Part shown: in pieces, positions 34,927 to 37,051 of the stretch | Numbering within the stretch: the stretch's first letter is position 1 | Layout of the letters: every line of letters starts with the position of its first letter | NCBI GenBank assembly: GCA_020860645.1 | Contig: JAJBTX010000073.1 | Span: forward strand, 1 to 37,051 | Reading direction: 5' to 3' | From: Lachnospiraceae bacterium | GTDB taxonomy: Bacteria > Bacillota > Clostridia > Lachnospirales > Lachnospiraceae | Length of the DNA stretch: 37,051 nucleotides | Position numbers and translations under genes: made by a program | Notes under the pieces: generated by a model | The model's input: the letters and a program-made list of their open reading frames with translations, nothing else | The model's database searches: none | Told to the model about the DNA's origin: nothing

Positions 34927-35020
34927 CGGAACTTTTATAATATATGAATATATGTTCTTATTATAGCAGTCAAATGTTGAATATGTGTTACGAACTCATT
35001 ACACTACTATAAAAGTTCCG
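34927..35020. repeat. 94-bp AT-rich element with 13-bp terminal inverted repeats
   Basis: CGGAACTTTTATA (34927-34939) and TATAAAAGTTCCG (35008-35020) are perfect inverse copies bounding an AT-rich core. ATC flanks it directly on both sides, except that one extra C precedes the left arm. It could be a miniature transposable element or part of the intergenic regulatory region. Confidence 0.5.
34960..34968 (-). promoter_or_regulatory. Extended -10 promoter of the lipoprotein operon
   Basis: The minus strand reads TGCTATAAT, a consensus -10 with TG extension, about 115 nt before the lipoprotein GTG and inside the inverted-repeat element. No good -35 box is seen. Confidence 0.5.
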
Positions 35021-35042
35021 ATCAGTGAGACAATCGGCTTTT

Positions 35043-35546
35043 TTAAGGCTCCGAATGGCGGCTGTGTACACGCCGGAACGGCCGCTCCAGCAGCCGCTTC
35101 ACGACAATCTGCGGCTCGTCGGTCGAGGGATCGACCGGATCAACCAGAACCGCAGATACGCCCGCGCGCTTTGCGCCCCAGATATCGGTGAAAATCTGGT
35201 CGCCTACAAACAATGTCGTCCCCGGAGTCGTCTCCATTTTCCGCATGGCCTCGAGATAGCCGCGCGCCTTCGGCTTTCCTGCCTTATATACATAGCCGCT
35301 GCCCACCTGCTCCGCAAACGGGCGCACCCGCTCCTCATCATTATTTGAAACGAGCATCGTCCCCATGCCAAGGGCATGGAGCCGCGCGAACAGCTGTCGT
35401 GTGCGCTCATCCGCCGACGCGCCGTGCGGCACAAGCGTATTGTCAATGTCGAACAGGACGCCCCGATATGTCCCGGAGAGCGTCTCCCAGTCAAGCTCCC
35501 AGGCGGAGCGGATCATCCGGTCCGGATACAGGTTTCTGAAAAACAT
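35043..35546 (-). CDS. YqeG-family HAD-IIIA phosphatase
   Basis: The 167-residue protein is a HAD-superfamily hydrolase. Motif I is GVLFDIDNTLVPHG with Asp33 and Asp35, motif II is MLVSNN, and KAGKPKARGY supplies the motif III lysine. VGDQIFTDIWGAKRAG is motif IV. The N-terminus FFRNLYPDRMIRS and the overall length fit YqeG-like proteins, some relatives of which dephosphorylate phosphatidylglycerophosphate, so a phospholipid role is possible. The ATG at 35546 follows CAGGAGGA; the track's start at 35666 precedes the promoter. Confidence 0.9.
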   Translation of the reverse strand: MFFRNLYPDRMIRSAWELDWETLSGTYRGVLFDIDNTLVPHGASADERTRQLFARLHALGMGTMLVSNNDEERVRPFAEQVGSGYVYKAGKPKARGYLEAMRKMETTPGTTLFVGDQIFTDIWGAKRAGVSAVLVDPVDPSTDEPQIVVKRLLERPFRRVHSRHSEP

Positions 35547-35565
35547 CGCAATTCCTCCTGCGCCT

Positions 35566-35594
35566 ATTTTACAGGGATAGCTCCTTACAGTCAA
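35566..35594 (-). promoter_or_regulatory. yqeG-type gene promoter
   Basis: On the minus strand TTGACT (35594-35589) and TAAAAT (35571-35566) lie 17 nt apart, giving a very short leader before the ribosome site. Confidence 0.75.
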
Positions 35595-35670
35595 TCTGAC
35601 ATCTGCGAGGACATCGAAATAAAATGTCCCGGCTTTTAAATTTTTGCGTATATATTTTCCTTCCATAAAA

Positions 35671-35679
35671 TGTTATACT
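35671..35679 (+). promoter_or_regulatory. Extended -10 promoter of the iron-type alcohol dehydrogenase
   Basis: TGTTATACT, a TG-extended -10 box, lies about 30 nt before the ATG. No convincing -35 box is present at 16-18 nt. Confidence 0.5.
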
Positions 35680-35708
35680 ATGGACAAACAATCTGAGGAG
35701 GTCTAGCC

Positions 35709-36887
35709 ATGATAAATTTTGAATACCACTCCCCGACCAAAGTGATCTTCGGAAAGGACACGGAGAGAAAAGTCGGCGAGGAGGTGAAGGCCTGGGGCGG
35801 CCATAAGGTCATGGTCGTCTACGGCAGCGGACATGTCAAAAAGACCGGACTGCTGGACCGCGTGCATCAGAGCCTTGAGGACGCGGGGCTGCCCTTTGTA
35901 GATCTGGGCGGCGTCATCCCGAATCCGCTGCTCGGCCTGGTAAAGGAGGGCACGCGCATCGCGAAGGCGGAGGGCGTCGATTTCCTGCTCGCGGTCGGCG
36001 GCGGCAGCGTCATCGACACCGCAAAGGGCATCGGGTACTCTCTGGCAAATGATTTTGAGCTGGAAGAGCTGCTGATGAAGAGGCGCAAGACGGACAAGAT
36101 TGCCCCTATCGGCTGCGTGCTGACGATCGCCGCCGCAGGATCCGAGACCAGCAATTCGATGGTCATCACGATCGAGGACGGCGGCCTGAAGCGCTCCTAC
36201 AATCACGACTGCGCGCGCCCGAAGTTTGCAATCATGAACCCGGAGCTGACCTATACGCTTCCCGCCTATCAGACGGCGAGCGGCGCGTCGGACATCATGA
36301 TGCACACGATGGAGCGCTATTTCACCAACACGCCGGATGTCGAGCTGATCGACCGGATCTCCGAGGGGCTCCTCGTTTCGGTCCGTGAGGCTGCAAAAGC
36401 CGCAATCAAAAATCCAGATGACTACGAGGCGCGTGCCACGCTCATGTGGGCGGGCAGTCTCTCTCACAACGGTCTGACCGGCACAGGCCGCGTCACCGAC
36501 TTCGCGACGCACAAGCTCGAACATGAGCTGGGCGGCATGTTCAATGTCGCGCACGGCGCGGGGCTCTGCGCCGTGTGGGGAAGCTGGGCGAGATACGTCT
36601 ATAAGACAAATCCGGCGCGCTTTGCACAGTTTGCGGTGAAGGTCTTTGACGTCCCTGAGAATTTCCATGATCTCGATGCCACGGCGCTCGCCGGTATCGA
36701 AGCCTGGGAGGACTGGTGCCACAAGATCGGTATGCCTGTGACCATGACAGAGCTCGGCATTGACCCGACCGACGCGCAGATCGAGGAGATGGCAGAGAAG
36801 TGTATGCAGGTCGGCGGTGGCTCGATCGGCTTCTTCCAGCCGCTCTATAAAGACGATGTAGTTCAGATTTACCAGAATGCAAGATAA
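35709..36887 (+). CDS. Iron-containing alcohol dehydrogenase (butanol dehydrogenase type)
   Basis: The 392-residue group III dehydrogenase is of the BdhA/YqhD type. It starts INFEYHSPTKVIFGKDTE and has the nucleotide loop AVGGGSVIDTAKG (~95-107). The metal ligands are at the positions of YqhD: Asp195 and His199 in SDIMMHTMERYF, His268 in ATHKLEHEL, and His282 in NVAHGAGL. GSETS (~144-148) is also typical. It reduces butyraldehyde and other aldehydes, usually with NADPH in this subgroup. GAGGAGG precedes the ATG. It is a single-gene unit between its promoter and a terminator, with no aldehyde dehydrogenase or butyrate genes beside it. Confidence 0.94.
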   Translation: MINFEYHSPTKVIFGKDTERKVGEEVKAWGGHKVMVVYGSGHVKKTGLLDRVHQSLEDAGLPFVDLGGVIPNPLLGLVKEGTRIAKAEGVDFLLAVGGGSVIDTAKGIGYSLANDFELEELLMKRRKTDKIAPIGCVLTIAAAGSETSNSMVITIEDGGLKRSYNHDCARPKFAIMNPELTYTLPAYQTASGASDIMMHTMERYFTNTPDVELIDRISEGLLVSVREAAKAAIKNPDDYEARATLMWAGSLSHNGLTGTGRVTDFATHKLEHELGGMFNVAHGAGLCAVWGSWARYVYKTNPARFAQFAVKVFDVPENFHDLDATALAGIEAWEDWCHKIGMPVTMTELGIDPTDAQIEEMAEKCMQVGGGSIGFFQPLYKDDVVQIYQNAR

Positions 36888-36900
36888 GCACAGACACGCA

Positions 36901-36930
36901 AAAATCCCAGACCGGACAATCTGGGATTTT
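36901..36930 (+). terminator. Terminator of the iron-type alcohol dehydrogenase
   Basis: AAAATCCCAGA and TCTGGGATTTT form a perfect 11-bp stem around an 8-nt loop, ending in TTTT. Confidence 0.88.
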
Positions 36931-36973
36931 CGCGTGAAATGTATAACTACCAGGGGATAGAGAAAAGCATAAC

Positions 36974-37008
36974 AAAAGGGATAGAGCCTGCACAGCGCTA
37001 GCCCCTTT
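36974..37008 (-). terminator. Possible terminator for a gene right of the window
   Basis: On the minus strand AAAGGGG...TAG pairs imperfectly with CTA...CCCTTT and is followed by TGTT. It would serve a leftward gene beyond the right edge. The remaining bases to 37051 show no supported gene. Confidence 0.35.
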
Positions 37009-37051
37009 GATAACAAGAACAATGATACTGAGTTCACAAGACAAGGCATGT

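Noticed and set aside
35703-37049. 448-aa minus-strand ORF opposite the iron-type alcohol dehydrogenase
   Set aside because: It mirrors the dehydrogenase, and its extra N-terminal part crosses two terminator-like hairpins.

Overview
The window looks like part of the chromosome of a spore-forming, moderately GC-rich Firmicute, most likely of the Lachnospiraceae or a related clostridial family. The grounds are the sporulation and germination genes spoIIP and gpr, Gram-positive style Shine-Dalgarno sites, a CIRCE heat-shock operator, an rpsT-gpr-spoIIP block next to holA and comEC as in Bacillus and Clostridium, and the overall codon use. No species can be named from sequence alone.

Left end (1-5.7 kb) is an accessory defence region. 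A tyrosine recombinase gene is flanked by perfect 28-bp inverted repeats. Each repeat encodes the same conserved HsdS motif (LIALHQRK). The left copy is the 3' end of a forward hsdS that starts outside the window. The right copy is the end of a reversed, promoterless single-TRD hsdS fragment. This is the layout of a recombinase-shuffled, phase-variable type I restriction system. A Phd/ParE-type toxin-antitoxin pair with its own promoter, a winged-helix gene remnant, an 11-bp tandem repeat and a full-length hsdR follow. No hsdM is in the window.

From 5.7 to 8 kb, a zinc, NADP-type secondary alcohol dehydrogenase and a CobW/COG0523 GTPase follow a strong promoter overlapped by an inverted-repeat operator. 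From 8 to 17 kb on the minus strand lie lon (promoter embedded in a CIRCE element), an MGMT-like protein translationally coupled to glpK, a PEGL-type cation P-ATPase, spoIIP and gpr. rpsT is transcribed on the plus strand.

From 17.5 to 25 kb the minus strand carries, in transcription order, a DMT-type small transporter, a ComEA-like HhH lipoprotein, an OmpR-type response regulator, its histidine kinase, a GerMN lipoprotein, comEC and holA. It is a competence-type locus with a two-component system inserted between comEA and comEC.

From 25 to 33.4 kb is arginine biosynthesis: argC, a GNAT acetyltransferase, argJ, argB, argD and an orphan solute-binding protein on the minus strand, with argG divergent on the plus strand. 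The two promoters share an AT-rich cluster of ArgR-like boxes. A palindromic repeat element separates argJ from argB. The right end (33.4-37 kb) holds a small membrane protein, a second GerMN-like lipoprotein, a YqeG-type HAD phosphatase and an iron-type butanol dehydrogenase. I saw no CRISPR array, tRNA, rRNA or intact insertion sequence.
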